NCBI GenBank assembly: GCA_052143575.1
Contig: JBKQSP010000125.1
Coordinates: forward strand, 1-64,000
Direction: 5' to 3'
Source: JAKACA01 sp052143575
Lineage (GTDB): Bacteria; Actinomycetota; Acidimicrobiia; Acidimicrobiales; Bog-793
DNA length: 64,000 nucleotides
Shown here: in pieces, positions 9,208 to 17,506 of the stretch
Numbering within the stretch: the stretch's first letter is position 1
Layout of the letters: the number at the start of each line of letters is the position of its first letter
Program-made: the position numbers and the translations under genes
The notes under the pieces: model-generated
The model's database searches: none
Seen by the model: only the letters and a program-made list of their open reading frames with translations
Told to the model about the DNA's origin: nothing

Positions 9208-9582
9208 CGGCGCGCTCGGGCATCACTCCGCCGGTCGACCGAGGCGCGGTCTGGCACGCGTCCGCGGCTACCGGGCATCCGTGAGGTGTCGGCCCGCCGG
9301 CAGGGCGCAGACTCTCGACACAAGGCCAGAACGTCGACGCCCAGTTCAAGTCGGCTCGGGCCGGCGGGGCCGGCGGAGGGGTCAGCGTACGTAAAGTGAC
9401 TCCGAGGAGAGGCTCCGTCGCATGGATCGCCGATCTCGAACGCGAGGAGGGCGTCGCCGCCACCAGGGTCTATCCACGGCTGGCCAAAGATTGGCCGGCT
9501 AACCGGCCGGGAGAGGCGGCCTGCGGACCCTGACGAGAAGTCTCTGGCGCCAAGCTCTGTGCGCCGACCGACGTTTGAGCAG
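9208..9582. other. Gene-free stretch
   Basis: No frame here has both a credible start and protein-like composition. The long minus-strand frame crossing it is a shadow of the surface-protein gene. The only structure seen is a short hairpin at 9493-9508 (GGCCGG, 4-base loop, CCGGCC). Read on the minus strand it is followed by AATCTTT, so it may terminate the minus-strand gene that ends at 9583. Confidence 0.5.
9493..9508 (-). terminator. Weak candidate terminator for the 87-residue minus-strand gene
   Basis: A 6-bp GC stem with a 4-base loop lies 75 bases past the stop and is followed on the minus strand by AATCTTT. The stem is short, hence low confidence. Confidence 0.3.
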
Positions 9583-9846
9583 CTAAGCCTCTACGAGGAT
9601 CACCATTGTCTCGGGCAAGACGCCGTCATGCTCCATCGCCTCGGCCGCCCCCTCAGCCTGCATGGCGGCCGTGAAAGTATCCATGTCGGGAACGTCCATG
9701 AGCACTGCAACGTGGGTCGGGTTCTGCGGGTCGACGAACGTCCGGATGTTGCTGACGCCGAGCGGCCCGAAGAACTCTTCTCGCTTCGGTGATGCCAGCC
9801 AATGATCCTTGTCCTTCACATCGTGGTGACCGATCAAAGTAGGCAT
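9583..9846 (-). CDS. Small protein of probable dimeric alpha/beta-barrel fold
   Basis: An 87-residue cytoplasmic protein starting MPTLIGHHDVKDKDHWL. The pattern is a beta strand with His residues, the helix-leading DKDHWLASPKREEFF, a strand NIRTFVDPQNPTHVAVLMDV, a helix MDTFTAAMQAEGAAEAME, and a final strand TMVILVEA. This matches the layout of small ferredoxin-like (antibiotic monooxygenase/YciI-like) proteins, usually 80-110 residues; I infer the fold and not the function. The start is preceded on the minus strand by GGAGGAAGC, a strong ribosome binding site. It appears to be a single-gene unit, with non-coding sequence on both sides. Confidence 0.7.
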   Translation of the reverse strand: MPTLIGHHDVKDKDHWLASPKREEFFGPLGVSNIRTFVDPQNPTHVAVLMDVPDMDTFTAAMQAEGAAEAMEHDGVLPETMVILVEA

Positions 9847-10248
9847 GCTTCCTCCGTGTGACGTGGTCCCGACGACGGTGCCGAGCCCGGCGCGCTGACG
9901 CTACACCGGCGTGCCTGGTGCGTGCGCCGAGAAGGCGCTGGCGCACTGCGCCTTCACACCGGCACTGCTAGTGATGCTGTGAGATCGACAACATCAGTGG
10001 AGGTGCGGACTCGAACCGCCAGACGTCGCCCTGGCCTCTGGTCCGGAGCTCGTCAGCGCCAGCACCTCCACTCGACGAATGCCCTGATCAGTCGAGCAGG
10101 GTTTGAAAGCCGGGTCAGCACTCTTCGCGCAGGACCGAGGGTTGCGATCGTCTTACTCCTCGCCACCAATCGAGCGTTCTGGTAACCTCCAAGCCGGCGC
10201 GCCGGGAAGCCTGGTCGGCATCACAACTCACAGTTCACAGGAGTTACG
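9847..10248. other. Intergenic stretch holding a tRNA-like element
   Basis: No protein-coding frame with a credible start is seen between the small minus-strand gene and the UspA gene. The outstanding structure is the tRNA-like inverted-repeat element at 9996-10072, listed separately. The remainder must contain the promoter of the UspA gene. Confidence 0.5.
9996..10072 (-). ncRNA. tRNA-like element, probably a degenerate tRNA/tmRNA relic
   Basis: An 11-bp perfect inverted repeat (AGTGGAGGTGC with GCACCTCCACT) encloses about 55 bases. Just inside its 3' arm on the minus strand is GGTTCGAGTCC (10017-10007), an exact match to the tRNA T-arm consensus GGTTCGANNCC, with a 4-bp stem (GCGG/CCGC) around TTCGAGT. 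Spacing of acceptor-like stem and T arm fits a tRNA. I cannot fold a convincing D arm or anticodon arm, so no amino-acid identity is given. It may be a decayed tRNA, or the tRNA- or tmRNA-3'-end-like scar of an integrated element. A functional unusual tRNA cannot be excluded. Confidence 0.35.
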
Positions 10249-10893
10249 ATGCGAGTCAGGCCGCGTGTTCGTGGCATGTCAGAGCGCGTACCAGGCCTTT
10301 GGTCGCGCGACTGGACACTCCGTCGCGAGGCGACGGGACAGGACCCAGCTCACGGCGTCTCGGGCATGCCGATGCTGCCAGCCGACGGTGCCCGCCTCGC
10401 CGCCGAGGCGGCTGCGTTTTTGGCTGAGGTACCGGATGAGGGACGTGAGGCTTCGCGGCGTGGAAGCAACTACCGTCTCCTCCTCCCGTACACGCATTCC
10501 GAGCCGGCAGAGCGAGCCCTCAAGGCAGCCGTCGATCTGTCATGTCTGTTCAGCGCAGAAGTCTGGGTGCTCCATGTCCGAGAGTGGGACGAGTTCGGGC
10601 GTGGCGGACGCAGCTATCTCGAGACTCGGGAAGAGGCCGTTGCGCTCGTCGGAGGTGCCGTCGAGCAGCTGAGACAGCAAGGGTTGACGGCCAGGGCTGT
10701 GTTGAAGGATTCCGCCCGCGGCCGGCTCCCACAAGAGATCGCCGTAAAGGCGGACGAGTTGCGCGCTGACGCCATCGTGGTAGGAGCGCGACAGCGTCCG
10801 CTCCTCTCCGCCGCCCTCCTCGGAAGTGTCTCCCTCGGCCTGATGCGGCGCGCGAACTGTCCGGTCATCGTCGTTCACACTCCAGCGCGATGA
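10249..10893 (+). CDS. UspA-family universal stress protein
   Basis: A 214-residue protein with an Arg-rich, probably disordered N-terminal ~75 residues and one Usp domain from about residue 76. The domain opens with YRLLLPYTHSEPAERAL, has the central strand AEVWVLHV, and ends ADAIVVGARQRPLLS then LLGSVS and NCPVIVV. The ATP-binding pattern G-x2-G-x9-G-S/T is present except that the second Gly is Gln (GARQ), so nucleotide binding may differ. The ATG at 10249 follows AGGAGTTACG. It lies upstream of a KdpE-type regulator and the kdp genes; KdpD sensor kinases contain a Usp domain, and no KdpD is found here, so a functional tie is tempting but unproven. Confidence 0.85.
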   Translation: MRVRPRVRGMSERVPGLWSRDWTLRREATGQDPAHGVSGMPMLPADGARLAAEAAAFLAEVPDEGREASRRGSNYRLLLPYTHSEPAERALKAAVDLSCLFSAEVWVLHVREWDEFGRGGRSYLETREEAVALVGGAVEQLRQQGLTARAVLKDSARGRLPQEIAVKADELRADAIVVGARQRPLLSAALLGSVSLGLMRRANCPVIVVHTPAR

Positions 10894-11323
10894 CGTGGCT
10901 TGCCGCGCAGCGCGAGCTGAGTCAGGGATCGTCAGGGCTCACCCAGTGCCTGGGAGCAGACGCGATGCGGACTGCGATAGACGGCTCACCGAGGAGTCGA
11001 CGCCAGGGAGGGACTCGGTCGGTCGAACCGGGTATTGTTGGCGCCTCGCCGCGCTCGTTTCGGAGCGAGTCACCGCTGCATCCGACCGGGCCGAGTCCAC
11101 GTAGCGTCTCAGAGCTGTCTGCTGGCGTCTCGGATCGCGATAGTCGTAGATCTGGACTTGTCATGTTGTATCGAGTCGTTCCGGGAGCAATGCTCCGTGG
11201 GCGGGCTCTGCGAGCCGTCGTCGCCCTCGAGACCTCCCCGTTCTGGGCGCGTCGGCTGTCGGACGACTCGCCTCTTTGCGGAAGCTCCCAGCGGGCCCGC
11301 GCCTTGATGGAGATGAGCTGACC
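10894..11323. other. Stretch between the UspA and kdpE-like genes
   Basis: A 143-codon open frame (10890-11321) overlaps the UspA stop as ATGA and ends 2 bases before the kdpE start. Its product is Ser/Arg-rich, shows no recognisable fold, and has weaker third-position GC than the neighbours, so I do not call it a gene. The stretch probably carries the promoter of the regulator. Confidence 0.4.
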
Positions 11324-11998
11324 ATGGCCAAAGTGCTGTTGGTGGACGATGACCGGGCGCTGTTGAAGGCGCTTCGAATAGGGCTGACAAGTCGTGGCCA
11401 CGAAGTGAGCACGGCCGCCACTGGCGAGGAGGGGCTGTCCAAGGTTGCTCTTGACGAGCCCGAGACCGTGCTCCTCGACCTCGGCCTGCCTGACCTCGAT
11501 GGTCTTGAGGTCTGTCGTCGCATCCGTCAATGGAGTGGGGTGCCGATCATCGTGCTGTCGGCAACCGACCTGGAGAGCCGCAAAGTGGCGGCCCTTGATG
11601 GCGGTGCGAATGACTACATGACCAAGCCATTCGGCATGTCGGAGTTGGAGGCGCGGATTCGGACAGCTATCCGCGACTGTCGCGGCGACGTCCCTCACCA
11701 GAACGATCGGCTCGCCGTCGGCGAGATCGAGCTTGATCTCGTTCACCACCAAGCCACGTGCAGTGGCGAGCGGATCGAGCTCACCGCCAGGGAGTTCGAT
11801 CTCCTCGCCTATCTGGCCCGAAACGCCGGCAACTTGTGCACGCACCAGATGATCCTGGGAAGCGTGTGGGGCTGGGAGTTCGAGGGTGAGGCGCAGTACT
11901 TGCGCGTGTATGTCTACCGGCTGCGGCGCAAGCTTGGTCGTGCGGGCCGACTGCTGCACACCTCGCCCGGGATCGGGTACTTCCTCTCCGCGGCCTGA
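11324..11998 (+). CDS. kdpE: KdpE-type OmpR/PhoB response regulator
   Basis: A 224-residue two-component regulator. The receiver domain has the acidic pair DDD at residues 8-10, phospho-acceptor Asp52 in LLDLGLPDLDG, Ser/Thr in VLSAT and the conserved Lys in TKPFG. The C-terminal winged helix carries LTAREFDLLAYLARNAG and the recognition region EAQYLRVYVYRLRRKL. Sequence style and position directly upstream of kdpFABC support KdpE, the potassium-limitation activator. Unusually, no KdpD sensor kinase is adjacent, so its partner must be elsewhere or this is an orphan. The ATG at 11324 has GGAG 11 bases upstream. Confidence 0.85.
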   Translation: MAKVLLVDDDRALLKALRIGLTSRGHEVSTAATGEEGLSKVALDEPETVLLDLGLPDLDGLEVCRRIRQWSGVPIIVLSATDLESRKVAALDGGANDYMTKPFGMSELEARIRTAIRDCRGDVPHQNDRLAVGEIELDLVHHQATCSGERIELTAREFDLLAYLARNAGNLCTHQMILGSVWGWEFEGEAQYLRVYVYRLRRKLGRAGRLLHTSPGIGYFLSAA

Positions 11999-12311
11999 TC
12001 CTCTCGGCTGCGTATCCGCGAAGCCCGAAAGGTCGACGACGCGCCGCGTGGCGCGACCACGAAGCGTCCTCGCGCGAAGGTCTCGAATCTCTGGGCCGCC
12101 TGGTCGGTCGGGGATTAATCTGCCGTCCGTCCGGACGAATGGCCGCGCCGAGCCAAGCACTGGAGAGCCTTCGAGCCTGGGCGCTGGCGGCGACGGCGCG
12201 CTTGACGGTGCGCGTCGAGGCCAGGAACCTCCGAGATGAAATTCACGAATTATTTATAGGAATCCCTCGGCCGTTTACATCTCGTTCACGCCTGCACCGC
12301 ATGATGACGCC
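11999..12311 (+). promoter_or_regulatory. Upstream region of the kdp operon
   Basis: No convincing gene is seen. The last ~80 bases switch abruptly from GC-rich sequence to an AT-rich patch around 12236-12262 (ATGAAATTCACGAATTATTTATAGG), about 50 bases before the first kdp miniprotein. Such a patch in this genome is a good place for the KdpE binding site and a -10 element, but no exact site can be fixed by eye. Confidence 0.45.
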
Positions 12312-12395
12312 ATGGCTGATTTCCTTGCAGTTTTGGGCATGGTCGCCTTCGCGCTCGTCATGCTCGGGTTGATCTGGGGGCTGGATCGCGTATGA
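12312..12395 (+). CDS. 27-residue membrane miniprotein heading the kdp operon
   Basis: The frame encodes a single hydrophobic segment (MADFLAVLGMVAFALVML, then GLIWGLDRV), enough for one membrane helix. Its TGA overlaps the ATG of kdpF (ATGA), so translation is coupled. Similar short membrane ORFs precede kdpF in some actinobacterial operons, but I cannot assign a name. It could be a second KdpF-like stabilising peptide. Confidence rests on coupling and amphipathic composition, not homology. Confidence 0.5.
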   Translation: MADFLAVLGMVAFALVMLGLIWGLDRV

Positions 12396-12481
12396 CCGGC
12401 ACCCAGGGCGTCCTCCTTGCTCTCTCCATCATCGTGTTCATCTACCTCGGCGTCGCCATGTTCAGGCCGGAGTGGTTCTAG
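12392..12481 (+). CDS. kdpF: KdpF, small subunit of the potassium-transporting ATPase
   Basis: A 29-residue single-span membrane peptide, MTGTQGVLLALSIIVFIYL then GVAMFRPEWF. The C-terminal RPEWF is typical of KdpF, as is the length of about 29 residues. KdpF sits in the membrane and stabilises the KdpABC complex. It overlaps the 27-residue ORF upstream by 4 bases, and its TAG abuts the kdpA ATG with no gap. Confidence 0.85.
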   Translation: MTGTQGVLLALSIIVFIYLGVAMFRPEWF

Positions 12482-14169
12482 ATGGGCTTTACCTGGACCA
12501 TCGTCATCCTCGTCGTCGCCTTGGGCCTCACCTGGCGATTCCTCGGCTCCTATATGGCCGCCGTCTTCGACGGCCGCGTGCACTTCCTCGCGTGGGCCGA
12601 GCGGCCGTTCTACCGGCTACTCGGAACGGGGCCCGAGCAGGAGCAGAGCTGGAAGCGCTACGCCGGACGCTCGTGATTTTCTCGGCCGCGTTCGTCGTCG
12701 TGGGCTATCTGTTGCTGAGGATCCAAGGGTCGCTGCCGCTTAACCCGCAGCACATCGGTGCCCTACCACCGGCGCTCAGCTTCAACACGGTCGTGTCGTT
12801 CATGACCAACACGAACTGGCAGAACTACGGCGGCGAGGAGGCGATGTCGTACTTCTCCCAGATCGGCGTGCTCACGGTGCAGCAGTTCGTGAGCGCCGCC
12901 GTCGGGATCGCCGTGGCGATCGCCATGGTGCGGGGCTTCTCCCGGCGCAATTCCCCCACGATCGGCAACTTCTGGGTCGACATCACCCGTTGCATGCTCT
13001 ACATCCTCCTTCCGATCGTGTTCATCACCGGCATCGTGATCGTCGGCCAGGGCGCTGTGCAGACCCTGGCTGGGCCGGTCAGCATCCATGACTCGCTGAA
13101 CGGCGTCACTCAGGTCATCCCCCGTGGCCCCGCTGGGTTCATGGGCACGATCATGCAGATCGGGACGAACGGCGGTGGGTTCTTCGATGTCGACCTCGCC
13201 CATCCCTTTGAGAACCCGACGGGCCTCACGAACCTGATCTACATCTGGCTCACCCTCTCCATCCCGTTCTCGCTCACCTACACCTTCGGCAAGATGGTGA
13301 AGAGCATCCGCCACGGCGTCGCCCTCCTCGCCGTAATGGTGATCATCTTCGGCTCCTGGGCCGCCTTCACGAGCTACGCCGAACACCAGAACAACCCTGC
13401 GATCCTCGCTGCCGGTGTCCACTCCACGGTCGGCAACACCGAGGGCAAGGAGGTGCGCTTCGGCGACACGACCAGTGCCCTCTTCAACGTCTCGATGACT
13501 CAGACCTCCGATGGCGCCGTCGACGCCGCCACCGACTCGTTCAACCCGATGGGTGGCTTCGGGCCGCTCAGCGGCATGATGCTCGGCGAGGTGACCCCTG
13601 GAGGGGTGGGAAGCGGGATGTACACGCTCCTCATCTACGCCCTCATCGCCGTGTTCCTCGGCGGCCTCATGGTCGGCCGAACGCCGGAGTTCCTCGGTAA
13701 GAGGATCCAGGCGAAGGAGGTGAAGCTCGCAGGCTTGGCGGCACTCGTCATGCCCATCATCGTGCTGGTGCTCACGGATATCGCTGTCTCGATCCATGCC
13801 GGGCGAGTTGGGCCACTCAACTCCGGGCCGCACGGGTTCACGGAGATCCTTTACGGCCTCACTTCGCAGGCCAACAACAACGGATCGGCCATGGCCGGCC
13901 TCACGGGCAACACCACCTTCTACAACGTCGTCGGGGCCATCGACATGCTGATCGGCCGGTTCGGCATCATCATCCCGGCCCTCGCGCTTGGCGGGACGCT
14001 GGCGGCGAAGAACGCCGTCCCGACATCGCTCGGCACCTTCCGTACCGACAACGCCATGTTCATCGGGCTCGTCATCGGCGTGATCCTGATCATCGGCGGC
14101 CTCACCTTCTTTCCTGCAGTGTCGCTCGGCCCGATCGTCGAGCAACTGAGCCACGGGAAGTTCTTCTGA
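12482..14169 (+). CDS. kdpA: KdpA, potassium-binding subunit, interrupted by a frameshift
   Basis: KdpA forms the K+-selective channel of the Kdp pump (about 560 residues, 10 membrane helices). The first 61-62 residues, from MGFTWTIVILVV to WKRYA, are in one frame, which stops at 12676. The rest, from TLVIFSAAFVVVGY through NTNWQNYGGE, GTNGGGFF and ANNNGSA to the C-terminus, is in the frame one base back. Aligning by eye to mycobacterial and E. coli KdpA shows the two parts join with no missing residues if one base is restored near 12660-12670, for instance a C in GCCGG. No slippery heptamer is present, so this is a one-base deletion: sequencing error or a recent mutation. All K+ filter motifs are intact. 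The stop overlaps the kdpB start by one base. Confidence 0.85.
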
Positions 14170-16265
14170 TGACCTCTCCAGAGACAGGACAGATGCAAGC
14201 AAACGGGACAACGAACGGGCCGGCGGGGACTACCCCGACGATGGCCCGTGGTGTAGCGCAGGCGCGGGGCCTCTTCGACCGCCAGATCCTCCGCCAGGCC
14301 GGCATCGACGCGCTGAAGAAGTTCGATCCGAGGACCCAGGTCAAGAACCCGGTGATGTTCGTCGTGCTGATCGGGGCGGTCGTCGTGCTCATCGAGGCGA
14401 TCGGCCGGCCGAACACCTTCACTGTGAGCATCACGGTCTGGCTCTTCCTCACGGTGGCGTTCGCCAACTTCGCCGAGGCCATGGCAGAAGGACGTGGCAA
14501 GGCCCAGGCGGACACCCTCAGGAAGATGCGATCCGAGACCCAGGCCCGCCTCCTTCTTCCCGATGGCAGCGAAGAGCGGGTGACTGCGTCGTCGTTGTCT
14601 CTGGGCAACCTTGTCGTCTGCGAGGCCAACGACCTCATCCCCTCCGACGGCGAGATCGTCGAGGGGATCGCCTCAGTCGACGAATCGGCCATCACGGGGG
14701 AGTCGGCACCGGTCATCAGGGAGTCGGGGGGCGACCGTTCGGCCGTCACCGGGGGAACGAAAGTCCTCTCCGACCGGATCGTCGTTCGCATCACCGCCGA
14801 GCCCGGCCACACCTTCCTCGACCGCATGATCACCCTCGTCGAGGGTGCGAACCGCCAGAGGACGCCCAACGAGATCGCCCTCACGATCCTCCTTGCCGTG
14901 CTGACCATCGTGTTCCTCCCTGTGGTCGTCACGCTTCAGGGCTTCGGCCACTATGCGGGAGCGACAGTGTCGGTCGTGATCTTGGTGTCGCTCCTCGTGT
15001 GCCTCATCCCGACCACGATCGGCGCCCTCCTCTCGGCCATCGGCATCGCCGGCATGGACCGCCTCGTGCAGCGCAACGTGCTCGCCATGAGCGGCCGGGC
15101 GGTGGAGGCGGCCGGCGACGTGCAGACCCTGCTGCTCGACAAGACGGGGACGATCACGCTGGGCAACAGGATGGCGTCAGGTTTCTTTCCCGTGGCCGGC
15201 CACACCGAGGAGGAGGTTGCCGAGGCTGCCCAGCTCGCCTCACTGGCCGATGAGACACCTGAGGGCCGGTCGATCGTGGTCCTGGCGAAGGAGCGTTTCT
15301 CCATACGAGAGCGCGCCCTGGGTGACACCCACGCTTTTATCCCGTTCTCTGCGACGACGCGGATGTCAGGGATCGATGTGGATCATCGGCAGGTTCGCAA
15401 AGGCGCCGCCGACGCCGTCAAGACCTGGGCGACCGAGCAGGGAGGGACAGTCCCTTCCGACCTCGATCCCATCGTGGAGCGCATCTCACGAAGCGGGTCG
15501 ACGCCCCTTGTGGTGGCCGATGGCGCGCATCTCCTCGGGGTCATCGAGTTGAAAGACGTCGTGAAGGAAGGCATCCGGGACAAGTTCGCCGAGATGAGGC
15601 AGATGGGCATTCGCACCGTGATGATCACGGGTGACAACCCGCTCACGGCCGCCGCCATCGCACAGGAGGCGGGTGTGGACGACTTTCTCGCCGAGGCGAC
15701 GCCCGAGGCCAAGCTGGCCCTCATCAGGGCTGAGCAGGAGGGCGGGAAGCTCGTCGCCATGACCGGTGATGGGACGAACGACGCCCCCGCTCTCGCCCAG
15801 GCGGACGTGGGCGTAGCCATGAACAGCGGCACGACGGCTGCCAAGGAGGCCGGCAACATGGTCGACCTCGACTCGAACCCCACCAAGCTCATCGACATCG
15901 TCGAGATCGGGAAGCAGTTGCTCATCACCCGGGGTTCGCTCACCACGTTCTCCATCGCCAACGACGTCGCCAAGTACTTCGCAATCATCCCCGCCCTCTT
16001 CGTCGCCACCTACCCGCAGCTCGGCGCGCTCAACATCATGAAGCTGCACAGCCCCCAGAGCGCCGTTCTCTCGGCGGTGATCTTCAATGCCCTCGTGATC
16101 GTGGCCCTCATCCCTCTCGCCCTGAGAGGCGTGAAGTTCCGGGCGACTACCTCGGCGGTCATCCTGCGCCGCAACGTCTGGATCTACGGGGTGGGAGGGA
16201 TCATCGTCCCTTTCATTTTCATCAAGCTCATCGACCTCATCCTCGTCGCCCTCCACGCCTACTGA
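14169..16265 (+). CDS. kdpB: KdpB, ATP-hydrolysing subunit of the potassium pump
   Basis: A 698-residue P-type ATPase. The phosphorylated Asp is residue 324 in DKTGT, preceded by a membrane region with LLVCLIPTTIGALLSAIG. Actuator motif TGES (ITGESAPV), the nucleotide-binding region, MITGDNPLTA and the hinge MTGDGTNDAPAL are all present and intact. It couples ATP hydrolysis to K+ import through KdpA. Length and motifs match the family. It begins one base inside the kdpA stop and is followed 14 bases later by kdpC. Confidence 0.97.
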   Translation: MTSPETGQMQANGTTNGPAGTTPTMARGVAQARGLFDRQILRQAGIDALKKFDPRTQVKNPVMFVVLIGAVVVLIEAIGRPNTFTVSITVWLFLTVAFANFAEAMAEGRGKAQADTLRKMRSETQARLLLPDGSEERVTASSLSLGNLVVCEANDLIPSDGEIVEGIASVDESAITGESAPVIRESGGDRSAVTGGTKVLSDRIVVRITAEPGHTFLDRMITLVEGANRQRTPNEIALTILLAVLTIVFLPVVVTLQGFGHYAGATVSVVILVSLLVCLIPTTIGALLSAIGIAGMDRLVQRNVLAMSGRAVEAAGDVQTLLLDKTGTITLGNRMASGFFPVAGHTEEEVAEAAQLASLADETPEGRSIVVLAKERFSIRERALGDTHAFIPFSATTRMSGIDVDHRQVRKGAADAVKTWATEQGGTVPSDLDPIVERISRSGSTPLVVADGAHLLGVIELKDVVKEGIRDKFAEMRQMGIRTVMITGDNPLTAAAIAQEAGVDDFLAEATPEAKLALIRAEQEGGKLVAMTGDGTNDAPALAQADVGVAMNSGTTAAKEAGNMVDLDSNPTKLIDIVEIGKQLLITRGSLTTFSIANDVAKYFAIIPALFVATYPQLGALNIMKLHSPQSAVLSAVIFNALVIVALIPLALRGVKFRATTSAVILRRNVWIYGVGGIIVPFIFIKLIDLILVALHAY

Positions 16266-16279
16266 TCGCGAGCTCTCAC

Positions 16280-16927
16280 ATGATCGTCCATCTCCGCCGC
16301 ACAATCGTCTCCATCGTGGTCATCACGATCTTCTTCGGGTTCGTCTACGCCTTCGCCGGCACAGGAGTTGCCCAGCTGTTGTTCCGCCACCAGGCGGACG
16401 GGTCGATCACAGCCAATGGGTCGACGCTCATCGGACAGAACTGGGCCGACACCAAATGCCCTGGGCACCCACTGGGCAGCTGCGTGTTCCAGGGTCGTCC
16501 AGACGACCTCGGCCCCTACGCCGCCCAGCCCACAGCGAAGGTGCCGGTGTCGGGCGGGGACAACCCCCTCGAGGCCTGCAGCTATTCGGCCAATTCCTGC
16601 GTTGGCGGCGAGTCCGCCGCCACCAACCTTGGTCCCCGTTCCAAGACGCTCCTCGCCAACACAGAGGCTCTGGTTGCGTACTGGCATGCCCGCGGCGTGA
16701 ACCCCACGCCTGATCTCGTGACCACTTCGGGCAGCGGCATAGACCCCGACATCAGCCCTCAGGACGCCCTCGCCCAGATCCCGATGGTCTCAAAGGCCAC
16801 CGGCATCTCCCCGTCGGCTCTGCAGGCGCTCATCGCCCGAGAGACCAACGGAGCCGAGCTGGGATTCGCGGGCAGTCCCTACATCGACGTCCTGCAGCTC
16901 AACGAGGCGCTGGCTGCGCTCCGGTGA
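16280..16927 (+). CDS. kdpC: KdpC, accessory subunit of the potassium pump
   Basis: A 215-residue protein with one N-terminal membrane helix (IVSIVVITIFFGFVYAFAG) and an external domain. Conserved KdpC features are ADGSI, the NLGP segment, and the C-terminal DISPQDALAQIPMVSKATG with YIDVLQLNEAL. The external part carries four cysteines (TKCPGHPLGSC and EACSYSANSC) in the central region, which many KdpC proteins lack; they could form disulfides outside the cell. It completes the kdpFABC operon. Confidence 0.93.
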   Translation: MIVHLRRTIVSIVVITIFFGFVYAFAGTGVAQLLFRHQADGSITANGSTLIGQNWADTKCPGHPLGSCVFQGRPDDLGPYAAQPTAKVPVSGGDNPLEACSYSANSCVGGESAATNLGPRSKTLLANTEALVAYWHARGVNPTPDLVTTSGSGIDPDISPQDALAQIPMVSKATGISPSALQALIARETNGAELGFAGSPYIDVLQLNEALAALR

Positions 16928-17106
16928 GCTCGTTCGAGTTCACGGCTGCCGTCTCATCGAGGAGGCAAGCTCGTCGCGGCCAGATCACGGGCGCCGATGC
17001 GCGTGGGCGGGTCGTTGCCACTGGCACGATCTGAACCACCGGGACCGTCACGCTCGGCGCTCCTGAGAAGGAAGAGTTCTTCAACGGAAAGGGAAAGTGT
17101 CAGCCA

Positions 17107-17457
17107 GTGAACGTACGAGACGAGCCGATGGCGCGGCAGCAGTCCGGCGCCGAGAGCCTCGAAGTCTGCGGGATCGTCGCCCTCACGCTGGGTCTCGGGA
17201 TGTTCGTGCTGGGAGCGTCGGCCGTCGCCGTGGTTGTATTCGGCCTCATGTCGGCCGGCCTCGTCTCGCTCGGGCGCGCCCGGGCGCGCGGCTGGAGTCC
17301 TGAGCGGCTCGGCGTTACCACGGCCTTTCTCGTCGGAACCGTCCTGTTCGCACTCGCGGTCTGGGCGGCGGCAGGCATCGTGGGTGCTCTCATCGTGGGG
17401 CTTGCTTCGTGGCTCACGTGGCACGTCGGCGTGGGGCGGCGCGTCCGGCGGCTCTAG
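17107..17457 (+). CDS. Small integral membrane protein, unknown
   Basis: A 116-residue protein with about four hydrophobic segments (residues ~20-50 and ~70-105) separated by a basic loop, RARARGWSPERL. It ends in a basic tail. I do not recognise the family. The GTG start at 17107 has GGAAAGGG about ten bases upstream; an ATG seven codons on is an alternative. It follows kdpC after a 179-base gap and may be independently transcribed. Confidence 0.6.
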   Translation: MNVRDEPMARQQSGAESLEVCGIVALTLGLGMFVLGASAVAVVVFGLMSAGLVSLGRARARGWSPERLGVTTAFLVGTVLFALAVWAAAGIVGALIVGLASWLTWHVGVGRRVRRL

Positions 17458-17506
17458 CACCAGAATCCGATGAAGCGGGGCACGCGGCCCCCAAACCGGA
17501 ACCGCA

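Noticed and set aside
9155..9210. Inverted repeat after the surface protein considered as an insertion-sequence end
   Set aside because: No partner copy, no transposase, no target duplication seen; a terminator is simpler.
7454..9463. 669-codon minus-strand open frame over the glycine-rich region
   Set aside because: It is a mirror of the surface-protein gene: low-complexity Arg/Ala/Gly-rich product, no ribosome binding site, no fold.
10890..11321. 143-codon frame between the UspA and kdpE genes, coupled to the UspA stop by ATGA
   Set aside because: Product is Ser/Arg-rich, no recognisable domain, weak GC3 and no proper ribosome binding site; the overlap may be chance.
12640..12690. Programmed frameshift in kdpA
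   Set aside because: No slippery heptamer or downstream pseudoknot visible, and KdpA is not known to use frameshifting; a plain one-base loss fits better.
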